Made by a program: the position numbers and the translations under genes. Under the pieces are notes generated by a model. That model was given only the letters and a program-made list of their open reading frames with translations. It searched no databases and had not been told where the DNA came from. Below are positions 57,122 through 64,000 of a DNA stretch of 64,000 bases, one piece after another (within the stretch, counting starts at the first letter, position 1; each line of letters starts with the position of its first letter). Origin of the DNA: Paenibacillus sanguinis 2301083 = DSM 16941 (GTDB lineage Bacteria > Bacillota > Bacilli > Paenibacillales > Paenibacillaceae); the NCBI RefSeq assembly GCF_000374825.1, contig NZ_KB895389.1:1-64000 (forward strand), in the 5' to 3' direction.

Positions 57122-57670
57122 ATGAAGAATAAAATGACGCTACTAGGAGTCGGGGGCGTTGTAATTGCTGCCATCGTTGGATTTTTATTATTGAATGGAC
57201 CTGAGGAGAAACAGGCAGATCAGAATATGCCTGATAAGCCAAGCATTAAGCAACTGGTTCATGATTACAGTGTAGGAAATCTGACCGCAGAGTCGGCATC
57301 GATTACTCCGCGGGAGTTAATTGTGAACGGGGGGCGAGCTGACGAGAAGGTGTATACGCTGCCTCAGGAGGAATTTTTTGTATCTGTGGCTCCGTACATT
57401 GATCAAACCCATCCTTGTCAAATTCACAGTCTGACGGGTTGTCAGGGGGAGTTGACCGAGCAGGAATTTGAGGTTACGATTACGAACCTGGAGGGCAATA
57501 CCGTTGTTGATCAGGTGATGAAGTCAGAAGCTAACGGATTTATCGACCTTTGGCTGCCGCGCGATCAAACCTACCGTATGACCATTGAATACGAGGGAAA
57601 GCAGGCCGAGTCGGAAATTTCCACGTTTGATACGGATAATACGTGTGTAACTACTTTGTCTTTAAGTTAA
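57122..57670 (+). CDS. CueP family metal-binding protein
   Basis: 182 residues. A single N-terminal membrane anchor (MTLLGVGGVVIAAIVGFLLLN) holds an extracytoplasmic domain with CQIHSLTGCQGEL and a C-terminal DTDNTCVTTL, the three cysteines typical of CueP. In Salmonella CueP stores copper in the periplasm; here it would act at the outer face of the membrane. AGAAAGGGTG precedes the ATG at 57122. Confidence 0.85.
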   Translation: MKNKMTLLGVGGVVIAAIVGFLLLNGPEEKQADQNMPDKPSIKQLVHDYSVGNLTAESASITPRELIVNGGRADEKVYTLPQEEFFVSVAPYIDQTHPCQIHSLTGCQGELTEQEFEVTITNLEGNTVVDQVMKSEANGFIDLWLPRDQTYRMTIEYEGKQAESEISTFDTDNTCVTTLSLS

Positions 57671-57777
57671 ACTCTGGTGATTAACTTACTGGACTACTAG
57701 GGGACAATGGGGATACAATACATCGTATTGACGACAAGACACCACAGAAGCGTGGAATTACTGAACGAGGTGAAAGA

Positions 57778-58851
57778 ATGTCATTAACACGATATTTGCG
57801 GAGAGGTGCGGTCGCCCTGGCATTGATGGCTATGGTTGCCGTCATGCTATCCGGCTGCGGAAAAAATGCAAGCAAGCAAGAGCCGGCAGCGGAGCCGGTA
57901 TCCAGACAGTATTACATTTTTGACACGGTTGTGAGTGTCAAATTGTATGAGGATGCCAAGGGGGAAGAGCATCTCAATCATATTGATGAAATGTTAAATG
58001 AGTTGAATGAGGAGTTAAGCCGTACCCTTGAGACCAGCCAGCTATATAAAGTGAATCAGGAGGCTGGCAAGCAGGCGGTGAAGGTATCAGCCCATACCTT
58101 AGAGGTGGTGAAGCGAGCGATCGCCTATGCCGAGGAAGCGAACGGGTTGTTTGATCCTACCGTTGGGGGGCTGGTGGATCTGTGGGATATCGGGCATGAA
58201 GGAGCACATGTTCCGGCCCAGGAGGATTTGCAGCGTGAACTGGCACTGGTCAATTACAAGGATATTGTGGTGGATGAGGCTCAAAGTACAGTTTACCTCA
58301 AGCGCCCTGGCACCATTCTCGATCTTGGAGCAATTGGCAAGGGCTATGCGGCTGATGAAATAGCTGCTTATCTGCGTGAAGAAGGCGTGAAGAGTGCATT
58401 AATCGATTTAGGAGGAAGCTCTATTATTGCCATGGGTGCCAAGCCTAATGGAGAGAGCTGGAATATTGGCCTTCAGGATCCCGATAGCTCCCGTGGTATT
58501 TCCGTAGGAACGATCCGTTTGAATGATCAGATTATCACGACTTCGGGCGTATATGAACGTTATTTTGTGGAAGATGGAGTAATGTATCATCATATTCTGG
58601 ACCCGCGGACCGGAGCGCCTGCTCAAAATGAGCTGAAGAGTGTGACGATTCTGACAGATTCCGCTACGGCGGGGGACGCCTTGTCTACATACGTATATGT
58701 GCTGGGGCTTGAGGAAGGGCTTAAATATATGGAAGCCCGCGAGGATGGCTCTGAAGCTATTTTTATTACGAAGGATGATCATATTTACACTACCTCAGGC
58801 TTGAAGGAGCTGTTCAAGATATCGAGCGAAGGGTATACACTCGTAAAGTAA
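57778..58851 (+). CDS. apbE: FAD:protein FMN transferase ApbE, lipoprotein
   Basis: 357 residues. The lipobox MLSGC has Cys27. Family motifs are YYIFDTVVSVKLYEDA, GLVDLWDIG, ILDLGAIGKGYAADEIAAYL, ALIDLGGSSIIAMG, and DPRTGAPAQNELKSVTILTDSATAGDALSTYVYVLG with the Mg-binding Asp/Ser/Thr. It attaches FMN covalently to threonine of extracytoplasmic flavoproteins. GAGGTGAAAG precedes the ATG. A terminator follows. Confidence 0.95.
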   Translation: MSLTRYLRRGAVALALMAMVAVMLSGCGKNASKQEPAAEPVSRQYYIFDTVVSVKLYEDAKGEEHLNHIDEMLNELNEELSRTLETSQLYKVNQEAGKQAVKVSAHTLEVVKRAIAYAEEANGLFDPTVGGLVDLWDIGHEGAHVPAQEDLQRELALVNYKDIVVDEAQSTVYLKRPGTILDLGAIGKGYAADEIAAYLREEGVKSALIDLGGSSIIAMGAKPNGESWNIGLQDPDSSRGISVGTIRLNDQIITTSGVYERYFVEDGVMYHHILDPRTGAPAQNELKSVTILTDSATAGDALSTYVYVLGLEEGLKYMEAREDGSEAIFITKDDHIYTTSGLKELFKISSEGYTLVK

Positions 58852-58865
58852 GCTGTACATGATGG

Positions 58866-58898
58866 AAAGACGTTCCGGGAAGAAGGGGCGTCTTTTTA
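58866..58898 (+). terminator. Terminator after apbE
   Basis: AAAGACG pairs with CGTCTTT around 16 nt, with TTTTT running on. It lies 14 nt past the apbE stop. Confidence 0.75.
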
Positions 58899-58959
58899 CT
58901 GAGTGTCTCGAGGTATGGTGAACAAGTTAAATACTTAAATGATGAGGAGAGAGCTGAAC

Positions 58960-59511
58960 ATGAAAATAATGTTTATATCCGATATTCACGGGTCTGCAAC
59001 CTGGCTGGAGCGGGTGCTGGAGAAGGCGAAAGAAGAGCAGCCGGATCAACTGGTAATGCTGGGCGATTTCTTGTACCATGGTCCCAGAAATCCGTTGCCT
59101 GAGGGCTATGATCCGAAACGGGTGGCCGAAATATTGAATCTGCATAAGCAGGATATTGTGGCCGTTCGGGGAAATTGCGATGCCGAGGTAGACCAAATGT
59201 TGCTGGAATTCCCGATGATGACGGATTATGCCATGCTGTATGTTGACGGTATGCGTATTTATGTGACGCATGGGCATGGCTTTCATATGGAACAACTCCC
59301 GCCGCTAAGGGAAAATGACATTTTTATTCAGGGACATACTCATATACCGGTAGCCAAATGCAATGAGCAAAGGATATACCTTCTTAATCCGGGATCAATA
59401 GCCTTGCCTAAAGAGAACCATCCCCATTCCTATGGAATTTTGGATCATGGTCATTTCCGTGTTAAAGATTTGGGCGGCAATACATTAAAGCAGATCGATT
59501 GCTCTAATTAA
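58960..59511 (+). CDS. YfcE-family metallophosphodiesterase
   Basis: 183 residues. Calcineurin-like motifs are FISDIHGS, LGDFLYHGP, VRGNCDAEVD, THGHGFHME and GHTHIPVA, all metal ligands present. YfcE-type enzymes hydrolyse phosphodiesters such as bis-p-nitrophenyl phosphate in vitro; the natural substrate is unclear. The start is ATG 58960 behind GAGGAGAG. It is convergent with the germination operon, 12 nt away. Confidence 0.9.
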   Translation: MKIMFISDIHGSATWLERVLEKAKEEQPDQLVMLGDFLYHGPRNPLPEGYDPKRVAEILNLHKQDIVAVRGNCDAEVDQMLLEFPMMTDYAMLYVDGMRIYVTHGHGFHMEQLPPLRENDIFIQGHTHIPVAKCNEQRIYLLNPGSIALPKENHPHSYGILDHGHFRVKDLGGNTLKQIDCSN

Positions 59512-59523
59512 CTTGAAACAGTT

Positions 59524-60633
59524 CTACCGCCGTGATAGTCGAAGGCTCTTGCCGTGACGAAGCAACCCAACCAGATAGACGGCGGTATAATAAACAGGAA
59601 TGCATTCGACAATGATCCAGATGATCACCACTTCGAAGGAATAATAATGCTTCTGATACAATGACAGATGATTGGAATAATAGAAGGCTATGGATACAGC
59701 CGCTGCTGTTAATAGTACAATAGAGAGGCGTTGCCCTTTTTCTTTGGTGAAATAAGTAGCACATCGAGAGGCCACATAGATCAGAAAAGCACTGTGAATG
59801 AACATAGAGGTGGTCCAGATTCCAATGACCAAGGGAGCCACCTTGGATAGAATGCTATCCGGTTCCACACTGCGTACAATCTCGAGAAAAGGGTACTGGA
59901 ACTGGCGAGCTAACTGAGGTCCAAAGTTCATTAAGACCATTAACCACCCGGTGATGACCAGCAAGCACAGAACGCTGGCAATGGCAAACAGGCTTCTTGA
60001 GGCATTCTTATCCAGCTTAAGATCGGGAACAATGAACAGGAATACCATCCATTCGGCGAACCAGGACAAGGAAGTCAAGCTATTCTCGAATAGTCCTGAG
60101 ACGGGGAGCAGATGATGCTGAAGCGCGCTTAACATATGAAAATTTGCTTGCTGGCTAAATAAAAGCAACATAAGGGTGGTTGAGGTCAGTATAAGCACAA
60201 ACAGACCGTCAGCCATATAGATAATATTCTTCACCCCACGCATAGCCGTATACATAATGATAGGCGCGATTGCTATCTGAATGAACCAAGGGGGGGTATC
60301 TCTTAAATAATTCGATCCGAAGAACAGCACAAAGCTCTGGATGTCATAAGAGGTGTAGTATACACACCAGGCTAGTAAAATAATGACAAACATGCTGTGC
60401 AGCCACTTGCCCATCAGTTTCTTGCCGAATTGAATCCAGGGTTGTTCAGGGTATCTGCTGCCGATATAAATCATCGCCCCCAATAATATCAAGTTTAATA
60501 AATACCCTCCCAGCACGCCTATCCACGCTTGGTAGGAACTGCTTGCCAGCAAGGCAGGTACCAGAAATACAGTAGACTGGGAATTGAAATATACAAACCC
60601 AAAACGAAATAGCTGCCAAGGTGTCGTGCGCAT
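59524..60633 (-). CDS. Spore germination receptor subunit B (GerAB/KB family)
   Basis: 369 residues, ten predicted membrane helices with APC-transporter-like layout (VYFNSQSTVFLVPALLASSSYQAWIGVLGGYLLNLI …). The B subunit of GerA-type receptors contributes the germinant-binding pocket. AGGAAGG precedes the ATG. The gene order in this operon is A-C-B, and the protein acts at the inner spore membrane. Confidence 0.92.
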   Translation of the reverse strand: MRTTPWQLFRFGFVYFNSQSTVFLVPALLASSSYQAWIGVLGGYLLNLILLGAMIYIGSRYPEQPWIQFGKKLMGKWLHSMFVIILLAWCVYYTSYDIQSFVLFFGSNYLRDTPPWFIQIAIAPIIMYTAMRGVKNIIYMADGLFVLILTSTTLMLLLFSQQANFHMLSALQHHLLPVSGLFENSLTSLSWFAEWMVFLFIVPDLKLDKNASRSLFAIASVLCLLVITGWLMVLMNFGPQLARQFQYPFLEIVRSVEPDSILSKVAPLVIGIWTTSMFIHSAFLIYVASRCATYFTKEKGQRLSIVLLTAAAVSIAFYYSNHLSLYQKHYYSFEVVIIWIIVECIPVYYTAVYLVGLLRHGKSLRLSRR

Positions 60634-60650
60634 CTCTGTGCCTTCCTTTC

Positions 60651-61808
60651 TTATGAATCCTGAGTTTGCTTCCCGAAATCATTGATTTTAAAATCGGTAA
60701 TAATCTTTATTGTTGTCCCTTCTTTATAGATTTTCTCCCAATCCTCACCATTGGCTTGCCAATAGGAAGGGTATTTCCATTCCAGCAATTCGCCTAGCCG
60801 CAGCACATCTGTGGAGGCGAGCTGCGTGGCCCGTAGCGCTCTTTCTACTTCGCTACCAATCCTCTCGTTAAGCCTTTCAATCAATACAGCACTGAGATGC
60901 ACGGAATCCCGGTTTTTAATATCCCGGACTTTGCTTACGCTGGCTCTGCCCCTAATGTGAATAGTAAATACAGGGCGTCCGTCTTCAAGCTTTGCTTCAT
61001 ATCCGGATGTAGCTTGGGTGAAGAGGACACTGGCCCGGCTCTTCTCACCATCCCAGACGATAGAATAAATGGGATTTTGCAACCGTCCGTATGCCCAGGC
61101 CAAGGCCGTGCCTTCTTCAATCTTCAGGCTGCCTTTCATTTTCTCTTTATTGAATAGCGCAGCTCCCCTGATCCCTGCCCAATGCAACATTTTCTCTGGC
61201 TGTTCCTCAGAAGGAATGGGTTCAGAATATAAGTAAGTGAGTGGAAAACCAAAGCCGGCAGCATTAGAGATGAGGCAGTCTTTGGCTGTAGTGTTCATCA
61301 TATGTCTCTCCGAGGCGAAGCTTGTGAGTACTTGCGTTGGCGCTTGCTCATAAACGGGGGTTAACTGAGCAATATCGCTGATATTGTCGGCGATTAACAT
61401 AAAGGCTCCCATAGAAACGGATGATTCCCGTTTAATCCACTCCAGCAAGTCAGTAATGCCTAAGGAAGCGAACTTTTTACCTATCACAATAACGCGGATC
61501 TCCGACAGATTCAGTCTTCGGGTCATGTCCTCCTGAATTTTCTGCAAGGCGTCAGGAATCGTATCTGCCGTTTTGCTGGTCAAGGCGTAAGGCTTGTCGC
61601 TAGGGGTGTTACCTCCGCTTTGCTGTCCATTGTTAAGATGATTGGGCAGGGGGGTGCTAATAGAGACTTTTAACGTTCCGGGCTGATCCCCCACATCGAT
61701 GAAAATACCGTACACAAACACCCATTCATCCAGCTCAATTTTGGACCAGCATCCTGTGCAGGAAACAAGTAGCGACAGGATGAGGCTGCATCGCAACCAT
61801 TTTGTCAT
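60651..61808 (-). CDS. Spore germination lipoprotein subunit C (GerAC family)
   Basis: 385 residues. The lipobox is in SLLVSCTGCW (Cys20 likely lipidated), followed by WSKIELDEWVFVYGIFIDVG, the GerAC signature. LLEWKYPSYWQANGEDWEKIY near the C-terminus is also typical. The ATG overlaps the A-subunit stop by ATGA. It forms the receptor complex with the A and B subunits. Confidence 0.93.
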   Translation of the reverse strand: MTKWLRCSLILSLLVSCTGCWSKIELDEWVFVYGIFIDVGDQPGTLKVSISTPLPNHLNNGQQSGGNTPSDKPYALTSKTADTIPDALQKIQEDMTRRLNLSEIRVIVIGKKFASLGITDLLEWIKRESSVSMGAFMLIADNISDIAQLTPVYEQAPTQVLTSFASERHMMNTTAKDCLISNAAGFGFPLTYLYSEPIPSEEQPEKMLHWAGIRGAALFNKEKMKGSLKIEEGTALAWAYGRLQNPIYSIVWDGEKSRASVLFTQATSGYEAKLEDGRPVFTIHIRGRASVSKVRDIKNRDSVHLSAVLIERLNERIGSEVERALRATQLASTDVLRLGELLEWKYPSYWQANGEDWEKIYKEGTTIKIITDFKINDFGKQTQDS

Positions 61809-63244
61809 TTTCCGGCTCCTTTAGGATTGCGTTTTGGATTAAAGGGAAGGTTCTCCGTAGCTCTTGTCGGAAACGGAAAACGAAAGAAGGTGTCCTTCCA
61901 CTCGGAAATAATCAACGGTGCCAGCGGCTCCATATATGGCGTATTGAATGATTTGAGTGATACAACATGCGCATAAATAAGGAAAGTCCCGGCGAATACG
62001 CCGATCAGGCCCATCGTTCCCCCCAGAATCATTAAAGGAAACCGCAGAAGACGCAGCACTAGCCCCAATTGGATGTGGGGAATAATGAACGAAGCGATGC
62101 CTGTTATCGAGACTACAATCACCATAGGGGCGGAGACGATGCCCGCTTGAACCGCCGCTTGACCAATGACAATCCCGCCGATGATGGACACAGTTTGTCC
62201 AACAGGCTTAGGAATACGGGTACCGGCCTCTCTCAGCGCCTCGAAGGTCAGTTCCATCACAAACGCCTCGGCTAAGGCCGAGAATGGGATATTTTCACGA
62301 GCCGAAGCGATGGTGATCAGCAGGTTCGATGGAATGATTTGTGGATGAAACGTCGTGATGGCGATATACAGAGAAGGCATGAGCAAGGCGATCAGGGCAA
62401 AGGAAAATCGCACGAGACGAATCCAACTTGCTGCATAATAATTTTGATAATAGTCCTCAGATGATTGTAGCAAGGAGATCATGCTCATGGGAGCCATCAT
62501 GACACTGGGTGTGCCCTCCACCATAATGGCGATGCGTCCTTCAAGCAAGGAAGCAGCAACGGCGTCAGGCCGTTCTGTGAATTGGAACAAGGGAAACAAC
62601 GTAAAGCTGGTATTCAGGCTTTCACTTAAATAGCTGGCACCAAATACCCCCTTGGCGGAGATGGAGGCCAGCTTGCGCTCCGTTTGCTCAATAAGATCCT
62701 GAGAAGCCAGACCTTCAACATAAACAATACAGGTGATGGACTTGGTATATTCCCCGATGACCAGCTGTCGAACTTTCAAGTCAGGATGCTTGAGCTTGTG
62801 GCGCAACAATGCCAAGTTGGTCCCGATGTTCTCGATGAATGCCTCCTGTGGTCCTATAATCACCACTTCACTTTGCGACTCTGTAACGGCTCTCTTCTGA
62901 TATTGCGTTGCTTCCTCAAAGCAATAGAAGGCAGGATTTCCCTCAATGAAGAGTACCGGCTTGCCAAATACGACGTGATCAGCCGCTTCAGTATGAGACA
63001 GGGTCTCGGTATAAGGCAAAGAAAATGCGGTTCCAGCCGCAAGCCTGGCGGCAAAGTCATCCCAATCCTTTCCCGCTTCGGCTTGCAGTGGTGAGAGTAT
63101 ATATTCATGAATCGCAATGCTGTCAGTAATCGTGGGGATATATATGAGAACTCCGGGGTGCCCCAGAATTTGTATCGGCTTATGGATGATATCTGCACTG
63201 TGTGATAACACATCAATTAGGGCTTCAAGGGGTTGGTTATTCAT
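61805..63244 (-). CDS. Spore germination receptor subunit A (GerAA family)
   Basis: 479 residues. A soluble N-terminal domain of about 240 residues is followed by five or six membrane helices; motifs are RIAIMVEGTPSVMMAPMSMISLLQSSEDYYQNYYAASWIRLVRF and ENIPFSALAEAFVMELTFEALREAGTRIPKPVGQTVSIIGGIVIG, as in all GerAA proteins. The start is ATG 63244 behind AAGGAGGAG; the frame runs to 63277. Germinant type unknown. Divergent from a second gerA-type gene at 63370. Confidence 0.95.
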   Translation of the reverse strand: MNNQPLEALIDVLSHSADIIHKPIQILGHPGVLIYIPTITDSIAIHEYILSPLQAEAGKDWDDFAARLAAGTAFSLPYTETLSHTEAADHVVFGKPVLFIEGNPAFYCFEEATQYQKRAVTESQSEVVIIGPQEAFIENIGTNLALLRHKLKHPDLKVRQLVIGEYTKSITCIVYVEGLASQDLIEQTERKLASISAKGVFGASYLSESLNTSFTLFPLFQFTERPDAVAASLLEGRIAIMVEGTPSVMMAPMSMISLLQSSEDYYQNYYAASWIRLVRFSFALIALLMPSLYIAITTFHPQIIPSNLLITIASARENIPFSALAEAFVMELTFEALREAGTRIPKPVGQTVSIIGGIVIGQAAVQAGIVSAPMVIVVSITGIASFIIPHIQLGLVLRLLRFPLMILGGTMGLIGVFAGTFLIYAHVVSLKSFNTPYMEPLAPLIISEWKDTFFRFPFPTRATENLPFNPKRNPKGAGK

Positions 63245-63369
63245 ATTCTCCTCCTTAAGATAGATTTCAAGATGCACCCTTAGGATGTGGAAAAGTACAG
63301 AAAATATGAGGTCATAACATGATTTTAACTATTTTGGACATAACATAAGCAGATGAATGAGAAGAAAGG

Positions 63370-64000
63370 ATGAGAAAATTGTGGGATAAGGAAAGGCTTT
63401 ATGAATCCGTAGAGCAGAATATAGCTTTGTTCAAGCGTATGTTTGCCGGCGATGATACGGTGAAGATTCGTCATTTCCGCCACCCATCCTTGTCCTCGTT
63501 ATACGGCTGCGTTATTTATATCGATGGCATGGTAAGCCACGATACATTAAGCAATAACATCCTCAGACCCGTGCTTAGCTATCAACCCGTAGAAGACGAC
63601 GACGGCCATTCTTTTATGGAAATTATCACGGATTGGCTTATAGACGCTGGCGATCTGCATTTCTCAGACGAAATGGATCATATCCTTAACTCGTTATTAT
63701 ACGGGGAGACTCTACTGCTGCTTGAAGGACAGGCCAAAGCGCTCATTATCGGGACCCAGGGCTGGCAATCCCGCAGCATCTCCGACCCTGGAACGGAGAA
63801 GGCTGTATTGGGACCACGGGAGTCATTCACCGAATCGCTGACCGTAAATCTGTCAATGGTTCGGCGGAGGGTAAACAGCGCTGACCTCAAATTCAAATTC
63901 ATGGAGCTTGGCAAGACAACAAATACAAGAATTTGTCTTTGTTATGTGGAGAGTGTCGTATCGCCTAAAATCTTAAAGCAGCTTATCAAGCGGCTGGAAG
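63370..64000 (+). CDS. Second GerAA-family protein, N-terminal part, cut by window edge
   Basis: The frame is open from ATG 63370 to the end (about 210 residues). It begins MRKLWDKERLYESVEQNIA and contains VIYIDGMVSHDTLSNNILRPVL, GETLLLLEGQAKALIIGTQGW, SDPGTEKAVLGPRESFTESLTVNLSMVRRR and LGKTTNTRICLCYVESVVSPKIL, the standard soluble domain of GerAA. TTG 63379 is an alternative start with better spacing to AAAGGA. It is transcribed away from the complete germination operon. Confidence 0.85.
   Translation, partial: MRKLWDKERLYESVEQNIALFKRMFAGDDTVKIRHFRHPSLSSLYGCVIYIDGMVSHDTLSNNILRPVLSYQPVEDDDGHSFMEIITDWLIDAGDLHFSDEMDHILNSLLYGETLLLLEGQAKALIIGTQGWQSRSISDPGTEKAVLGPRESFTESLTVNLSMVRRRVNSADLKFKFMELGKTTNTRICLCYVESVVSPKILKQLIKRLE

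Overview
The window looks like chromosomal DNA of a Paenibacillus-type endospore-forming Firmicute. Evidence is near-perfect AGGAGG-type ribosome binding sites with frequent TTG/GTG starts, sporulation and germination genes (prkA, yhbH, spoVR, cotJABC, gerA-type operons), YesM/YesN-type two-component pairs beside ABC sugar importers, a SufCDSUB cluster, and mid-range base composition. No rRNA, tRNA or CRISPR array was seen.

Layout. 1-287 is the 5' end of a group IIC-type intron, running off the left edge, inserted just past a terminator. 352-8606 is a LacI regulator divergent from a sugar operon (binding protein, two permeases, a GH94 phosphorylase that may be a laminaribiose phosphorylase, and a mutarotase-fold protein), with three ACGAAA-type inverted repeats as likely operators. 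8793-12368 is a histidine kinase/response regulator pair. 12696-16007 is a second ABC importer, flanked by two MITE-like elements: one supplies the stop codon of the response regulator, the other sits in the loop of an intercistronic hairpin. 16233-22640 holds serC, trmL, an AbrB-like regulator, a possible 34-residue membrane peptide, a coiled-coil/phosphodiester glycosidase pair, an aminotransferase-fold protein lacking the PLP lysine, and a DUF2161 protein.

22866-29021 is the most interesting part. It has prkA, then on the opposite strand yhbH and spoVR, then an XRE-HTH/TPR regulator of RRNPP type whose 3' end overlaps a 33-codon gene for an exported, Phr/PapR-like peptide. The regulator has its own promoter with a perfect 7-2-7 palindrome over the -10 box. 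This is a candidate peptide quorum-sensing cassette embedded in a sporulation locus.

29229-33574 has tandem degV genes, small membrane proteins, a hypothetical gene and dps. 33903-39064 is sufCDSUB behind a Fur-like box. 39398-47072 has two HD-GYP genes (one with a broken HD motif), a YunD-type phosphoesterase, uppP, a YfkAB-type radical SAM gene and a CNNM/HlyC-type membrane protein. 47235-48362 is cotJABC. 48658-55889 is a third ABC importer (LplB/YtcP/LplA type) with its own kinase/regulator pair behind a cre-like site. 55971-59511 has an AI-2E-family permease, CueP, ApbE and a YfcE-type phosphodiesterase. 59524-63244 is a gerA-type germinant receptor operon on the minus strand, divergent from a second gerA-type gene cut by the right edge.

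None of the three sugar importers encodes an ATPase, so they probably share an MsmX-like ATPase encoded elsewhere. Kinases and response regulators next to importers 1-2 and 3 probably sense carbohydrates and activate the neighbouring transport genes.
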